A stretch of 64,000 nt of DNA from Pseudovirgaria hyperparasitica. Taxonomy: Eukaryota > Ascomycota > Dothideomycetes > Acrospermales > Acrospermaceae. This document shows, piece after piece, positions 11,516 to 22,318 of the stretch. A program made the translations under genes and the position numbers. Numbering within the stretch: position 1 is the stretch's first letter; each line of letters opens with the position of its first letter. The notes under the pieces are model-generated. The model saw only the letters and a program-made list of their open reading frames with translations, was not told where the DNA came from and did no database searches. The DNA lies in contig NW_022985559.1 in the NCBI RefSeq assembly GCF_010093815.1, positions 70,621 through 134,620 on the forward strand, given 5' to 3'.

Positions 11516-13608
11516 ATGGTTCTTGCCGATGTTGTGTTATTTAGGGCTGGAGATGAAGCATGGCCCTTACTAGTGTACATCAGTCTTGTCATCTTACTTC
11601 CTATACTATCTACATCAGTCCGGAAGCATGGTCTGGTCTGTTCCAGGAGCAGCATGTAGTGGTCATTTACTGACAGTGTCTACCAGCGATACGTCATACA
11701 CTATCCTTATCTAAGTTTGAGACGTTCAGTTGAGAAATGGAGTTTCTACTGGAAAGGCCCTTCCCTTATTCAGGCATCATATGATGCGGTTAGAAGACCT
11801 CCATGATATAGAAGAAATGAAGTAGCTAATATCTGAAAGGCCCACGGGAAACCGTTTATACTCGATGCTCCAGGCCGACGCCATACCCTCGTGTCTACGA
11901 AGCAGCATATCAAGGATCTTGATAATGCACCAAAGGATGTTCTTTCGTTACAGGCAGCAGCCAAAATCGTAGGTCATTTCTTATGCTGATGGCAAGCGGC
12001 TGACTTAGTGTAGATGTTACAACCCAAATATACCATGCATAGTTTCAACTGGCCTGATAAGAAAGGCCTTGATGGAGCTCCTTTGACTAGAACATTGCGA
12101 GCTTTCCTGAGACATGATCTTGGTAGGATCTTACCGAAAACACGCGTTCGGAACGAAATCCTTCTCAGGAACATGGTAGAGGAGAGCCAAGGACGACCAT
12201 CTATTAGCCATGTTTTTCATACCCTTGTGGCAAGCACTCATTCGCTGGCCTTTTTTTCTGACGATCTTGGTGCGTAGTTGACCCAAGATATTCTTCATGA
12301 TCTAGATTCAAGGGGTATTATGGACTAATGCAAGCTCACCCAAGTAGTCAACGATACAGAGTTCATGGACGCTGCCCTCGATTTCATCTTCAGGGTCATT
12401 TACATTGCCGAACCGCTTAATCTACTGCCAGAATTTTTACAACCGTTAGTGCGACTTTCCCCCCTACCTTCATAGAACTGATACATCTCCTCAGTATGAT
12501 CGGTACTTTGGTGGGATGGATGTGTCCATCGCAGAAAGTAATGTTCGACAAAGTCCGAGCTCTGGCTCAGATACGCCTCGACGAGCGAGAGCAGGCATCC
12601 AGAGGTATCAAGGGGCCTGAACATGTGAGTATTCAGGTATTTACACAATTCAGTCTCTAACATACAGCCACACAGAGGGACTGTCTGCAGTGGGTGATCG
12701 AGCAAACCCATAAGCTACGGCCATGGTCAGCAGATAAAGTCGACCCATGGTCAGCAGAGCGAGTAACCCATGAGATGATTGCATTATGGTTTGGAGCAAT
12801 GCACAGTGTCACTTCAGTAAGTTCCCACGCATGACTCAGCATCTCTTGAGTTCTTCAGTTATTCTCGTATTATGGAAGTCACTGATTCAACCAAACAGAC
12901 TCTTAATTACGTCATACAAGACCTCTGTTTGCATTCAGAGTATGTAACACCTCTCCGGATGGAGCTCGAAAGTGCTGCCTTCAAGGCTTTTGAAGCAACA
13001 GGAGAGGGACTACCTCTGCTGGAGAGCTTTATTAAAGAGTCTCAGAGGATGAATCCTTTGGATTGTGGTCAGACGTCTGCCGTAGATCACAATATGCTCA
13101 GTTGGCTAACGACAGTAGTTGGAACTCGACGACTAGCCTTGAAGCCATTCACTTTCTCCGGCGGTCATCAGGTGAATGCTGGTGAATGGGTATGCACACC
13201 GTTGACACCAATGCTCAAGGACTCGGCCAAGTGGGCCCAACCCAACGAATTCAACGGCTTCCGTCATGTGAGTTCCGAAATACTCGATTCTTTGAAAGAT
13301 CGTCATGTATATGGAAGTATACAAGCAGAGAGACCACTTCCAATCACCGACATTCGTGAATGGCAGACATGGGGCACGGGCAAAATGGCATGGTATGAGC
13401 TAATTCTCCTCACCGATTTCACTTTACTAACAATTTCTGAAGTCCAGGACGTTTCTATGCGAGTGCAATGATGAAGCAGATTCTCGGACTGATCATAACT
13501 GACTACGACTGCACGATGGAAAATGTGAATCAGAACCGCAACTTCTCTTGGCGGACTGTTTATATCCCAACGACTCCATGTATCACATTGAAGCAGAGGG
13601 CGCATTAG
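11516..13608 (+). CDS. Cytochrome P450 monooxygenase (fungal, microsomal type)
   Basis: A heme-thiolate monooxygenase with an N-terminal membrane anchor (WPLLVYISLVILLPIL). Resolved exons: one ending at 11788, then 11840-11968, 12014-12269, 12348-12444, 12495-12624, 12676-12816, 12899 onward, and 13443-13608. Family segments follow in order: HGKPFILDAPGRRHTLVS, QPKYTMHSFNW, FMDAALDFI, a helix-I-like ERVTHEMIALWFGAMHS, DLCLHSEYVTPLRMELES, the ExxR helix (FIKESQR), LALKPFTFSGG, and the heme loop WGTGKMACPGRFYA, whose Cys and Pro appear only after the 13393-13442 intron is removed. I could not resolve the exon join between about 11640 and 11700, where a TAG interrupts the simple frame. A 51-nt in-frame segment at 13068-13118 may be a further intron. 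Substrate unknown; the MFS pump gene lies 0.9 kb downstream on the same strand. Confidence 0.87.
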
Positions 13609-14515
13609 GCATGGATAGTGTAACTCTCAGTAGCCTCGAGCATCCGGCTGCTCGCTCCTTATCATTTGGACAGGGATCTGACATCTTGTGAACCGCCGTG
13701 CCTTTTCTCCTTTTGGGCCCAACGGTCAACAGGGGTTCTCAAGACTCACCAATCGTTTTGACCTCATTTTGTTGATCCGGCCTGCGCCCGGAGACACGTC
13801 AGCGATCGGTGAATAATGAAACTCCCTGTGTGGATTGTATTTTTAGAGAATTCTCGGATTTGGCCAAGCTCGCCTCATAATCTTACAGTTTGCTTTGTTG
13901 CATCTGTTGCATCCAGCTTCTCTAGTTGTTGTTATTGGCCACTCCAGTGAAAAGAAGTTGGAGCTGCTGCAAGACAGTATTGAGACGGCCAAGACATCTG
14001 GCTATGCAGGTATTGCCAGTCTTTGTGATGTGGGGTAAACACCATACCTTTGTCCGAGCTCTGATGAAAATGCTCTACGAAGGGCGATACCCGCACGTTT
14101 TAGGAAAAAGATCTGAAACCTATTCCGGAAGTTCACAGGCGTGCCGTGACGCCAAGAATGAACCAGGCGTAGCAATATTGCTTATTCGTCCTGTTCTACA
14201 ATGCGGCACTGGCATCATCCGTCTAAGGCTGACATTAAGTTGCTGTCCAGTTGCATAGCCTTGTGACCAGACTGGGACTACGCCGTTAGTATGGTGTTGG
14301 TTGCCATATTAGTCCAAACAGACACACCACTAAAATTTATACCGTGAACTTGCCCTGTAAATACGGCATAGCAACAAAACTCTTGCTAGAATCACTTCGA
14401 CTACCCACCACTCCTGTACATGCAATGCTTCCCAGCTTCTATTCTCACTCCCCATAGTTGCCTCCAGAACCCCAAAACTTAGAGATACTCATTTTCGACA
14501 CGGCAATAGCGCACC
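13609..14515. other. Intergenic region with a short coding-like fragment
   Basis: About 0.9 kb between the P450 and MFS genes. On the plus strand near 13905-14035 one frame reads VVIGHSSEKKLELLQD and continues for some 20 residues with amphipathic character, then meets a stop; I cannot assign it and no complete gene surrounds it. The rest looks like promoter/leader for the MFS gene, ending in a CACC before the ATG. Confidence 0.45.
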
Positions 14516-16234
14516 ATGGCTTCAGAATCCAGCGAGGTCATAAAGCCTCCTGGATCTGAGAATCAATCTACCAGTCCACTATCTTCTCCCCATGAGAACT
14601 CATCAGAGAAGCCTCTACCTCTGGATATCGAGACAAGTTCCAAGCTCATGGGGCTGGATACTAGCGAGTCTCAACCCACGTTTCAACACACTTGGCGCAT
14701 TCGATGCATATTTGCAGTGCTCTGTATATTCTCCTTCCTTGGAGCGCTGGACAGTACCATTATAACCACCTCCCTCCTAACCATTATTCGGCAAATCGGC
14801 GGAGAGGAACAGCTCTATGTATGGGTTGCACATAGCTTTCTCTTCGCCTCAACAGCACCACAACCTATCTTTGGTCAGATCGCCGACATTTTCGGGCGTC
14901 GATATCCGTTCTTGGTGTGTATTACTTGCTTTGCCCTCGGAAGTGGCATTTCAGGAGGCGCCGGTAGTGCAGCGATGCTCATTGCTGGTCGTACGGTTCA
15001 GGGCTTGGGCACAGCAGGCCTATTTGTCCTCTCGGATATCATCATCTGTGACATCGTACCGCCAAGGTATCGAGGACCATACCTAAGCGCTGTTCTGTCT
15101 ACTGCAGGGATAGGATCTACCATCGGTCCATCTATCGGCGGTGCCCTGGCAGAGTCAAGCTGGCGCTGGATCTTTTATATGAATCTCCCCATTTGCGGTG
15201 TTGGATTCCTCGGGACTCTGTTATTGATGAACATCGAAGAACACAGGCCACGACACATCACACTTCGACAAGTGGACTTTTTCGGGATGTCGCTATTCGT
15301 CGTCTCGATGATTGCTTTGTTCTACGGCCTCATTACTGGTGGTATCCAACACCCGTGGTCATCGTGGCGAGTCATTTTGCCACTCGTGCTAGGTACATGT
15401 GGCTGGATAGCATTCCACGTCTTTGAAGCAAGCCGGTTCTGTGGTATCCCGAGCGCGCCGCCCCGACTCTTTCTTACCCGTACCTCTGTCGCTGGATTCT
15501 TGATGGTATTTTTCAGCTCCGTTGTCTTTCAAGCAATCGCGTACTTTTTGCCGTTGTATTTCCAGGCAGTCAGACTTGCCTCACCACTCGACTCGGGCGT
15601 ATACTTCCTGCCTTTCGCACTGTCCTTCATTGTTTTTGCAGGGTTCGCTGGCTGGTGTCTCTCGAAATGGGGATACTATGTTCCTCTCCACTATGCTGGA
15701 TTCGGACTGCTGGCTATCGGGATGGGCCTCTTCTCTACGCTGACCCAGAGTTCGTCAACTGGATACTGGGTAGGGCTTCAGTTACTTCCATCTGCTGGTA
15801 TAGCCTTTATCTTCACAGCAACACTGCCGAGTACCTTAGCTGCCCTTCCAGAAAAGGATGTCGCTGTTGCAACAGCAATGTACTCGTTCATCAGAGCATT
15901 CGGTCTCGTATGGGGGGTCACCCTCTCAGGGGTCGTATTTAATGGACAATTCGACGCAAATATCGGGCTGATCAGTGCTGACAACATCAGAACTCTGCTC
16001 AAGGGAGGTGCGGCGTACTCTTTCGGAGCAACTAGTGATCCGAACGCTGGAATCAGAGCGCTGGACGGCGCGATTCAGGGTCAAGTGCAGGAGGTTTACG
16101 TTAAAGCTCTTCGCGTTGTCTGGTTGGTCATAATGTCGATGGCACTTCTGGGTTTCGTGTGTGTTCCGATAGAGAGACAGCTTGAACTACGGACAGAATC
16201 TGAACCAACAACGTCATCAGATACGGCAGACTAA
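14516..16234 (+). CDS. MFS drug:H+ antiporter-type transporter, probably 14 TM
   Basis: A plasma-membrane efflux pump of the major facilitator superfamily, DHA2-like. Intron-free, 572 residues, starting at an ATG in good context (CACCATGG). A polar cytosolic N-terminus of about 60 residues precedes the first helix (CIFAVLCIFSFLGALDSTIITTSLLTI), whose LDSTII is the DHA-type motif D1. Motif A appears as FGQIADIFGRRY, and the helix-4 region as AGRTVQGLGTAGLF. Motif C-like residues occur in STAGIGSTIGPSIGG, followed by SSWRWIFYMNLP, the usual loop before helix 6. Hydrophobic segments continue to FVCVPIE near the C-terminus. Substrates of this family include toxins, fungicides and secondary metabolites. 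Proximity to the P450 is consistent with detoxification or export of a modified compound, but this is inference only. Confidence 0.93.
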   Translation: MASESSEVIKPPGSENQSTSPLSSPHENSSEKPLPLDIETSSKLMGLDTSESQPTFQHTWRIRCIFAVLCIFSFLGALDSTIITTSLLTIIRQIGGEEQLYVWVAHSFLFASTAPQPIFGQIADIFGRRYPFLVCITCFALGSGISGGAGSAAMLIAGRTVQGLGTAGLFVLSDIIICDIVPPRYRGPYLSAVLSTAGIGSTIGPSIGGALAESSWRWIFYMNLPICGVGFLGTLLLMNIEEHRPRHITLRQVDFFGMSLFVVSMIALFYGLITGGIQHPWSSWRVILPLVLGTCGWIAFHVFEASRFCGIPSAPPRLFLTRTSVAGFLMVFFSSVVFQAIAYFLPLYFQAVRLASPLDSGVYFLPFALSFIVFAGFAGWCLSKWGYYVPLHYAGFGLLAIGMGLFSTLTQSSSTGYWVGLQLLPSAGIAFIFTATLPSTLAALPEKDVAVATAMYSFIRAFGLVWGVTLSGVVFNGQFDANIGLISADNIRTLLKGGAAYSFGATSDPNAGIRALDGAIQGQVQEVYVKALRVVWLVIMSMALLGFVCVPIERQLELRTESEPTTSSDTAD

Positions 16235-16369
16235 GAGTCGGCCAACACAAAAAATGCCCAAGATGGAGTTCGACTGGACGGATGGCCGATAACAACACTT
16301 GTCGTCCGTGTACAGGCTCACCTGGTATGTGCTATTTTGTGTAAGCATCTACAAACATATCTTGAACAG

Positions 16370-16663
16370 TCACTTTAAGTACCTTCTCAGCTCCATTTGT
16401 AACGTAAACTCGTAGAGACATCCAGTGCCTTTTGAGGTTTGACGCACTTGCGCCATCCGATGCGGACACACCATACCGTTAATAAATTCTTGCACCTCTG
16501 TATCTCTTCTCTTCCCTACCAAGTCCTTGCAATATTCCACAGTTCGATCTTTCTCCCAATAAGCACGACCTCCAATATCCATACACTCTACACACAGCTT
16601 GACACCAGCCCTCGCATCATTCACACGTGTTCTCAGCCCCTCCTCCTTGTCTAGGGCATCCAT
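16370..16663 (-). CDS. Small hypothetical ORF, doubtful
   Basis: A 97-residue frame from an ATG at 16663 with several Cys (KLCVECMDIGG, VEYCKDL, MVCPHR) and a charged composition unlike random translation. I do not recognise a family. An extension to 16708 starts at a non-ATG codon. The frame ends 136 nt from the MFS stop on the opposite strand, so it could also be antisense to that gene's 3' UTR. Existence as a gene is uncertain. Confidence 0.3.
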   Translation of the reverse strand: MDALDKEEGLRTRVNDARAGVKLCVECMDIGGRAYWEKDRTVEYCKDLVGKRRDTEVQEFINGMVCPHRMAQVRQTSKGTGCLYEFTLQMELRRYLK

Positions 16664-17862
16664 TATACCGGCGGTCTCTGTTTCCAGGGCCACATCATCG
16701 TCTTGCAAGTCTGTGTCCCGTCATCATGGCTGCAAATGCTTATGTTTCAGCTCATGATCTCAAATGCGAGCCTACTGCCACGTGGAAGAATCGCAAAAGC
16801 CCCGCGAGATGATATCCAATATGAAACAAATGCGTTGCTTTGTGAGCCGAAAAGGCTCTCACAGAGCATCATCGTGAGCAGAGCATGACCATTTTGGGTT
16901 CCCGCCTGATGGCATCTGTAGATGCATGCAAGAGTAGCAAGCTACCAGGAACGGAGACTGGGACGAGCATATTCTGATGTGAGATCACTCTAGTGCTAGT
17001 ATGATAGCTGTGGGACAAAAATTTCATGGAGAGCTTCAACCCACTACTGCTTTAATGCATACTCAAGTGAGACTGAGACCTGGTGAGTTCGACACGCATG
17101 GCGATCCGCCATACAATTCACGGCTTCGTACCTTGGCCTGACTCAAGTTGCGTGTGGACAGTGTGGACCGGAGGTGTCCCAGAAGCGTTTTCAAGGCACG
17201 CGCGAGTGTGTAGAAGGTAAGGTACTTAGAAGATAGAAGGGCCAGAGCGTTGATAGATAAGGCAGACGACATAGCGGGCAGCTAAGCTCGACTTAAGGAG
17301 CTCAAGCGCCTCGAAACATCCATCCGAATCCCATGTTGCTGCACCTATGACAGTTGGAAACTCTGGGTTTTCAAGCAGATGCTGTGGCTACTTTCCCATA
17401 ATTATCGTATCTTCAACTATCAGTCTATCGGGTTCCCATGGATGAGTCTAGCTTCCAGCTTGGCAAGCCTCACTGTGGATACGTGCGTGCTGATCATCCA
17501 TATCGACTGACAAAGCAAGACAAGGCGAATGCCACGCGGCACGCACGACACGGATCCTAGTGGTAATCATCACATCGTCAGATCTCTGCGTATGACCACA
17601 GCAGGAGACCTATGTTGGATTCGGTTGATGACGCGAGCATCCATAGTGCGACACCCGCGTTGCCGCGTATCCTCAGAAGTTTGTGCAATCGTCGATGGAA
17701 AAGCAACAAGAGTGTTGTCAGCATGCGAAGCAAACACACTAAGACAGCCCCAGATCCGACGCGACAGCAGACCCGAGGATGCTCGTTACTTCGTATGTAT
17801 CGTCACATCGCCACGTCCACGCTGCTGGGATACATTACCAAGCCGGTGGTTGGCCCTGTTGG

Positions 17863-17870
17863 TATAAATA
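17863..17870 (+). promoter_or_regulatory. TATA-box-like element
   Basis: A perfect TATAAATA in otherwise G/C-balanced sequence. The nearest downstream ATG frame of any length is the 48-codon ORF at 18171, about 300 nt away, which is rather far. Considered only a candidate promoter. Confidence 0.25.
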
Positions 17871-18170
17871 GTGGAGATATCCATGGGTTGACAAGCCCGC
17901 AGCGACGATCTCTGCATATCACTTGTCACTACCCGACTAGTAGATCATCGAGATTCTGTGTTTTCGATGTCAATGGGCTGGGATTGTAGGAGTCGGACTT
18001 TGTAAGCTGATATATGTGTGTTTATATGCAGGAAGCGATCATCTAGCGATGGGTGATGACGGGGCATGCGTGCATGCTGGATCTGGTTGACGATCTATCC
18101 GAATAGGGCACGTTCTGTTCTATACTATATTGATTGACTACGTTGTGAAGCTTGAATCACCATCATCGTA

Positions 18171-18317
18171 ATGTGCCGTAAGAATCGGTCTCGACATCAA
18201 GCCCCGGGTCTCACTGATGACAGTCTTGTCCGCCGCTTCTGCTGCAGCTCTATGGCCGACGGTGCCCACTTGACAGTTGACACTGATGTCGAATCGCTGT
18301 TCCACGACCCGATGTAA
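18171..18317 (+). CDS. Very small hypothetical ORF, doubtful
   Basis: A 48-residue ATG frame beginning MCRKNRSRHQAPG and containing RRFCCSS. No signal peptide and no recognised domain. It is listed because it is the only ATG frame of note downstream of the TATA-like element at 17863. It may well be chance. Confidence 0.15.
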   Translation: MCRKNRSRHQAPGLTDDSLVRRFCCSSMADGAHLTVDTDVESLFHDPM

Positions 18318-19106
18318 GCGGGGCTAACAGCTTGAGCTTGCTACTAAAGTACAAGACTAGTACGACCTATAAAGACTAGCTCAGCCGCAGATCGAGAGAT
18401 CTGCAGATGAAGGTCGGCAAGCCTTCCAAGAGTGAGGTCAGTAGATCGTCGATGGTTCGCTGGGCAAGTTGGTGATAGAACGTGCGCTGTAGCTGTAGCA
18501 TTGGTATCGGCATGGTATACTACAACGTGTTGATGTCGCTTCCAAAGCGTCGAGATGATGATAGTATGACGTTAAAGCACAGCCGTGTGAATAGAACCTC
18601 AAGTTATACTTACTGGTAGTCTTTCAGATGGCAGCCCGGTAAAATGCAGTAAGCATCAAGAGTGCAAAGCGATGTGGCGTAACTTTTTTTCTTCTGAGCA
18701 GTTCAGAAACCATTGTCATATAGTCATTATATAGGGTATCAATTCAGCTGCTCCAGCAGTATAAGCGCGCCCAATGCGCATACGGGAAACTTGACCGTTC
18801 CAAAAGTTTAAGTTTTCGCCCAGCTCTTGCCCGAGGGGCAATTACGAGTGTGAAGACCAGATGTCACATTGTAAGACTTGTGCTTCGCCTTTGCAATAAC
18901 CTCTACAGGGCAACTCTCTTGTCCTCGGTCGTTGATACCACCTCAATAAGACAAATCAGTCCATGCACACGGCTGATACCGCTGCATGACGTGTATGGTC
19001 ACTGCTAGGCAGACTAGCAAGCGGTACATGTGCTTGTATCAGGATGGGAATCCTGTGTTGTATGTTGATTGTGTTGCGCTCTTGTCCAGTTTGTAGATAT
19101 ATCTCC

Positions 19107-19616
19107 TCATCCGCCGTATCCGACGATGTCGGCACATCGTATACAGTAGTATAGATTCGAGCCGTAATTGATCATGCCGCGTGTGGAGCTGAAGATTGAT
19201 TGCTGATGGCATCTTGAGCATCTAATAGGTATAGTGGGTTGAGTGTGAACAGGGTTCAAAGAGGTCTTAGAGGAGGTCGAAGCACCGGAGTTTGATGTGT
19301 TCGGTTGGTATGCAGCTGCGGTTTGCAGCTGCAGGACTTTGGAGACATCCATGCTATGGTCTTTTCGTAGAAAGGGACGGGATGTGGTGACAGGAGTATG
19401 TGGAAACGGCGAAGAGTGTTTTATTTGAAAGTCCACTGGTGTATCCGCAGGTATTGGAGGTTCCAGACCGTAGAAGTATGAAGCGGAGCGTCGATGCGTG
19501 TGAAAATAGCTCCGGGGCGTAATGTTATCTGAAGATGTGGAGGGTGTGAGGGGCGAAGAAATGGGGGAGCAAGTGGCAGTAGTAGCACTGGCGGTGTCTA
19601 GTTGGAGCAATGACAT
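19107..19616 (-). CDS. Conserved-looking hypothetical protein with C-terminal zinc ribbon
   Basis: A 169-residue protein. The first 130 residues are Ser/Thr/Pro-rich and probably disordered (CSPISSPLTPSTSSDN; RSYFHTHRRSASYFYG). The last 40 residues form a compact Cys pair motif, IRCSRCHQQ ... GMINYGSNLYYCIRCADIVGYGG, that is CxxC-x21-CxxC, as in a zinc ribbon. The dense aromatic/Gly pattern between the pairs suggests a real folded module. I chose the ATG at 19616; the longer frame to 19664 starts at a non-ATG codon. No intron needed. The architecture (disordered N-terminus plus short zinc ribbon) suggests a regulatory or RNA/DNA/protein-binding adaptor, but the function is unknown. Confidence 0.65.
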   Translation of the reverse strand: MSLLQLDTASATTATCSPISSPLTPSTSSDNITPRSYFHTHRRSASYFYGLEPPIPADTPVDFQIKHSSPFPHTPVTTSRPFLRKDHSMDVSKVLQLQTAAAYQPNTSNSGASTSSKTSLNPVHTQPTIPIRCSRCHQQSIFSSTRGMINYGSNLYYCIRCADIVGYGG

Positions 19617-20006
19617 GGTGAAACTGTATGAGAAGGACGGACAGGTCAACTGTTTCGATGCCAATGAAATTGGGATTTTGAGGGCAGAGAATCAGGGGAC
19701 AGGGAATAGGCTCTTGTATACTATGATGGTTAAGAAAGAGATCGTAGATTGAGCAATGCATTCCAGTGACAAGCCAATCAGAGCAGCGACTGAATGATAT
19801 GGATTGGCTGGCCAAGCTGATGGATTCCCTGTCAGGCTTGATGGATTCGCCCGTAACTGCCCAATCGGGTGTTTCCAGTTGGAACCCGCAACAGTGCCTC
19901 CAAGTAGACCCCGATCGCTCGCGTAAACCACACCGAATATGATGACTCTAACCACTCCCATAGCTAATTAAATAAAGTACCTACTTTTTATCTACAATCT
20001 TAAGGA

Positions 20007-21061
20007 CTACTTGGAGGTACTGTTGCCTAATGGCCACTCCTTAGAATTATGTTTCACGTATGTTTCCTCGGTTTTGACTAGGTAGCCTGCATAGGATCTC
20101 GTTTCATCATCATCAAGCTTGATCCTATAGTCTCCTAAGAGTACCAGCAGGCCAAGATAGGCTGCGCGATGCGTCAATGATCTTCACTTGTAAAAACATG
20201 CATGTAGCACATACCATAGTTATCTGCATTTATCAACGCGTTCTCCGCTGACTTCTCTATAACATTATTCCAATGGTATGCAGGAACATGATCGATTTCT
20301 AACTTATCTATTAGACGAAAATTTACCTCGGATTCATGAGACCTACTATCAAAATCTACAAGATGTGTAAACTCATGTAGTAGTGTTATGCTGGCAAGTC
20401 CATTCGGCCCAAGGAGTTTCTTCGTCCTAGTCGAATTCTTCGTCGTGTCTGAAAGCGGCGTATCTAACCAAAGATCGTTTACCGACTTCTCGATCGTCGT
20501 ATATTCTGCATCACAATAAGGCGCGCATATAGTTATGGAATTATCCTTAGGGTGAGTCAGTGGCCCTATTTGTCCTTGAGAGATGTACGTGACAGCATAG
20601 TTGTCTCCTCTGTATTCTGGTCTGCATCTCGGCGTATTCTTCATCCAGAATTGGGGTACACGAGATCCGTAGAGCATGATACTGGTCTCGGGTGACATAT
20701 CAAACCATTCATTCTCAAGAAATTGCCAGCGTTGATCTCCGTCACAATAAATATGCGTGTTGGCCTCTCTTACGTCTTTGGGCTGTGCGGAACCAATGCC
20801 GCCCATAACACTTAAAACTTCGTTCCACGCAGCTCCTGACTTGTGTTCAATTTTAAAGATACGGGATAGGAGTTTTTGAATGTCGGCATCGTTGGCCCAC
20901 ATGCGATCGTAAACTCGCCTTGCCATGTGTATTGCTTCCTTGATAGCTTCAGTCATAGCTGGCTTTTCGGTACATGTGGGGTGGACATGGTAGTATACTA
21001 TAGCAAATGAGGGGAGAGGAAAAAGAGAAGTAAGCATTGTTAGTAATGTTAAAGAAACCAT
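20007..21061 (-). CDS. Secreted M35-like (aspzincin) metallopeptidase
   Basis: A probable secreted zinc endopeptidase related to deuterolysin/peptidyl-Lys metalloendopeptidase (family M35). Two exons, 21061-20215 and 20161-20007, give 333 residues. The 53-nt intron begins GTATGT and its removal turns NADNYG into NADNYAYLGLL, the family C-terminal motif. Without splicing the frame ends in a short unrelated tail. The N-terminus is a clear signal peptide (LTLLTMLTSLFPLPSFA). The zinc motif is HEFTH in SITLLHEFTHLVDFDS; the aspzincin Asp is plausibly in one of the nearby Asp-containing segments, but I cannot fix which. There are several Cys (HPTCTEK, IYCDGD, CRPEYR, ICAPYCDAEY), consistent with disulphides in an extracellular protein. 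A RIP-decayed paralogue lies at 37455-38458. Such proteases can be nutritional or virulence-related; neither is shown here. Confidence 0.83.
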
Positions 21062-22317
21062 ATTATGTATACTCGAACCTAACTTGGAATCTGGGCAAAG
21101 GTATCGACTCTATACTATAACACCTGTTTATATATTCCACTATGGGCCCGTGGATCAATAAATCTTAGACTATGAATCCTTTTAATTTATATATAGTACT
21201 CGATATAAGACGATGATCGCAAGGAAGCACAGGGGAAAGGATGTTCCAGTAATCCTTTGAACGGGTATCCGTATTCTTTGATCCATTTTATTTTAACGCT
21301 GTGGGGCTATGTAGTCTTGGGTCTCTTCCCTGTAGCGGAACACGAAATGTCACCTCTGGAGGCCCATGTGAGAATGGGATGTGGATTAAGTGGCGATTTA
21401 TCCGTCTGTAACATTTTTAGCTCAACTGTAAGCACATCTCCCACGCGTGTCCCACCCTTATCTTTGAGCATTGATAAATCCCAAATCCCGCAAGTATGTC
21501 GATGCCTGTAGAAGTGCTCGAGACCGGGTTGTCGTACGAGAGAGTTGTAGAATTGCAACCATGCCTCGTTCGGTTTCAATGCGCTGGTCTCCAAGCGGCA
21601 CCCGCTTATGTTAATTAGAGTCGCAAAGGCTTTGCAAAGATGAAATTTATTGTCGCGCTGGTGTAAGCAGTTTAGACTCGAAACCTAGCATCTTACCGAA
21701 CACCTCCCATATCGTGCTTAGGTCGAAGTCATAGACACGTGTCTCGCTCAGGGGCCTGCCATATCTTATATACCTGTAAGAAGCGGAGAAGAGGGGCGGG
21801 CGAGTCGAAGAGCAGCGGCGCTCTAAGGGCATCTTCGATAGGGAACCATCACAACAGCTCGTTGGGACCTGCAAAGGAATAATCATATATGGCATGTCTA
21901 CTCTTGATGGTGTACTCAAAACAACGCATCTGTCAAATATGTAAGCCGCGTTTACTTTATATCGTTTAGGATTATGTCCGAGGATCTATGCTCCCAACAT
22001 AAATACGCGCACTTCAACTAGGGTCAAAATTGCCTCAACATCGAAACTCACGCTGAAGCGCCGCACCTACCATTTGATTTATTTAATACTTATTCGTACA
22101 ATTAGTAGCGTAGCATAATTAATATTAGTTAAGCAAAAGCGCTATGGTAATACATAATTCGTAGAGCGTAGAATGGCGTGTCAAGCTAAAAGGCGGAACG
22201 TAGGGGGTTCTAAAAAGGAAAAAAAAAAGGCAAAAGCCAAGGGGGTTCGGAAAGTTCTTAACAAAAAGTACGAGAAGGGAGTTCACAAAGTTTAGGAAAA
22301 AAGAAAAAGTTAAAGCA
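21062..22317. other. Intergenic region with a small A/T-rich RIP-like island
   Basis: About 1.25 kb between the peptidase start and the tRNA. No gene supported; an 84-codon frame near 21257-21511 lacks family features. The segment around 22070-22140 is poor in CA/TG and rich in TA, resembling the RIP block on a small scale. The part at 22190-22318 is purine-rich and contains the Pol III terminator of the tRNA. Confidence 0.5.
22297..22308 (-). terminator. Pol III terminator of the tRNA gene
   Basis: On the minus strand, 10-22 nt after the tRNA 3' end, there are two T runs (five and six T) separated by one C. Runs of four or more T on the coding strand are the normal RNA polymerase III stop signal. 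The spacing fits the tRNA at 22319-22399. Confidence 0.75.
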
Positions 22318-22318
22318 A

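Larger units (their letters stand above)
16664..19106. other. Long intergenic region
   Basis: About 2.4 kb without a gene I can support. It has ordinary base composition, unlike the RIP block. Small plus-strand frames near 17529-17989 are rich in Arg/Ser/Thr with no domain. A TATA-like element lies at 17863-17870 and a 48-codon ATG frame at 18171-18317. A non-coding transcript or decayed gene is possible but not demonstrated. Confidence 0.45.
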
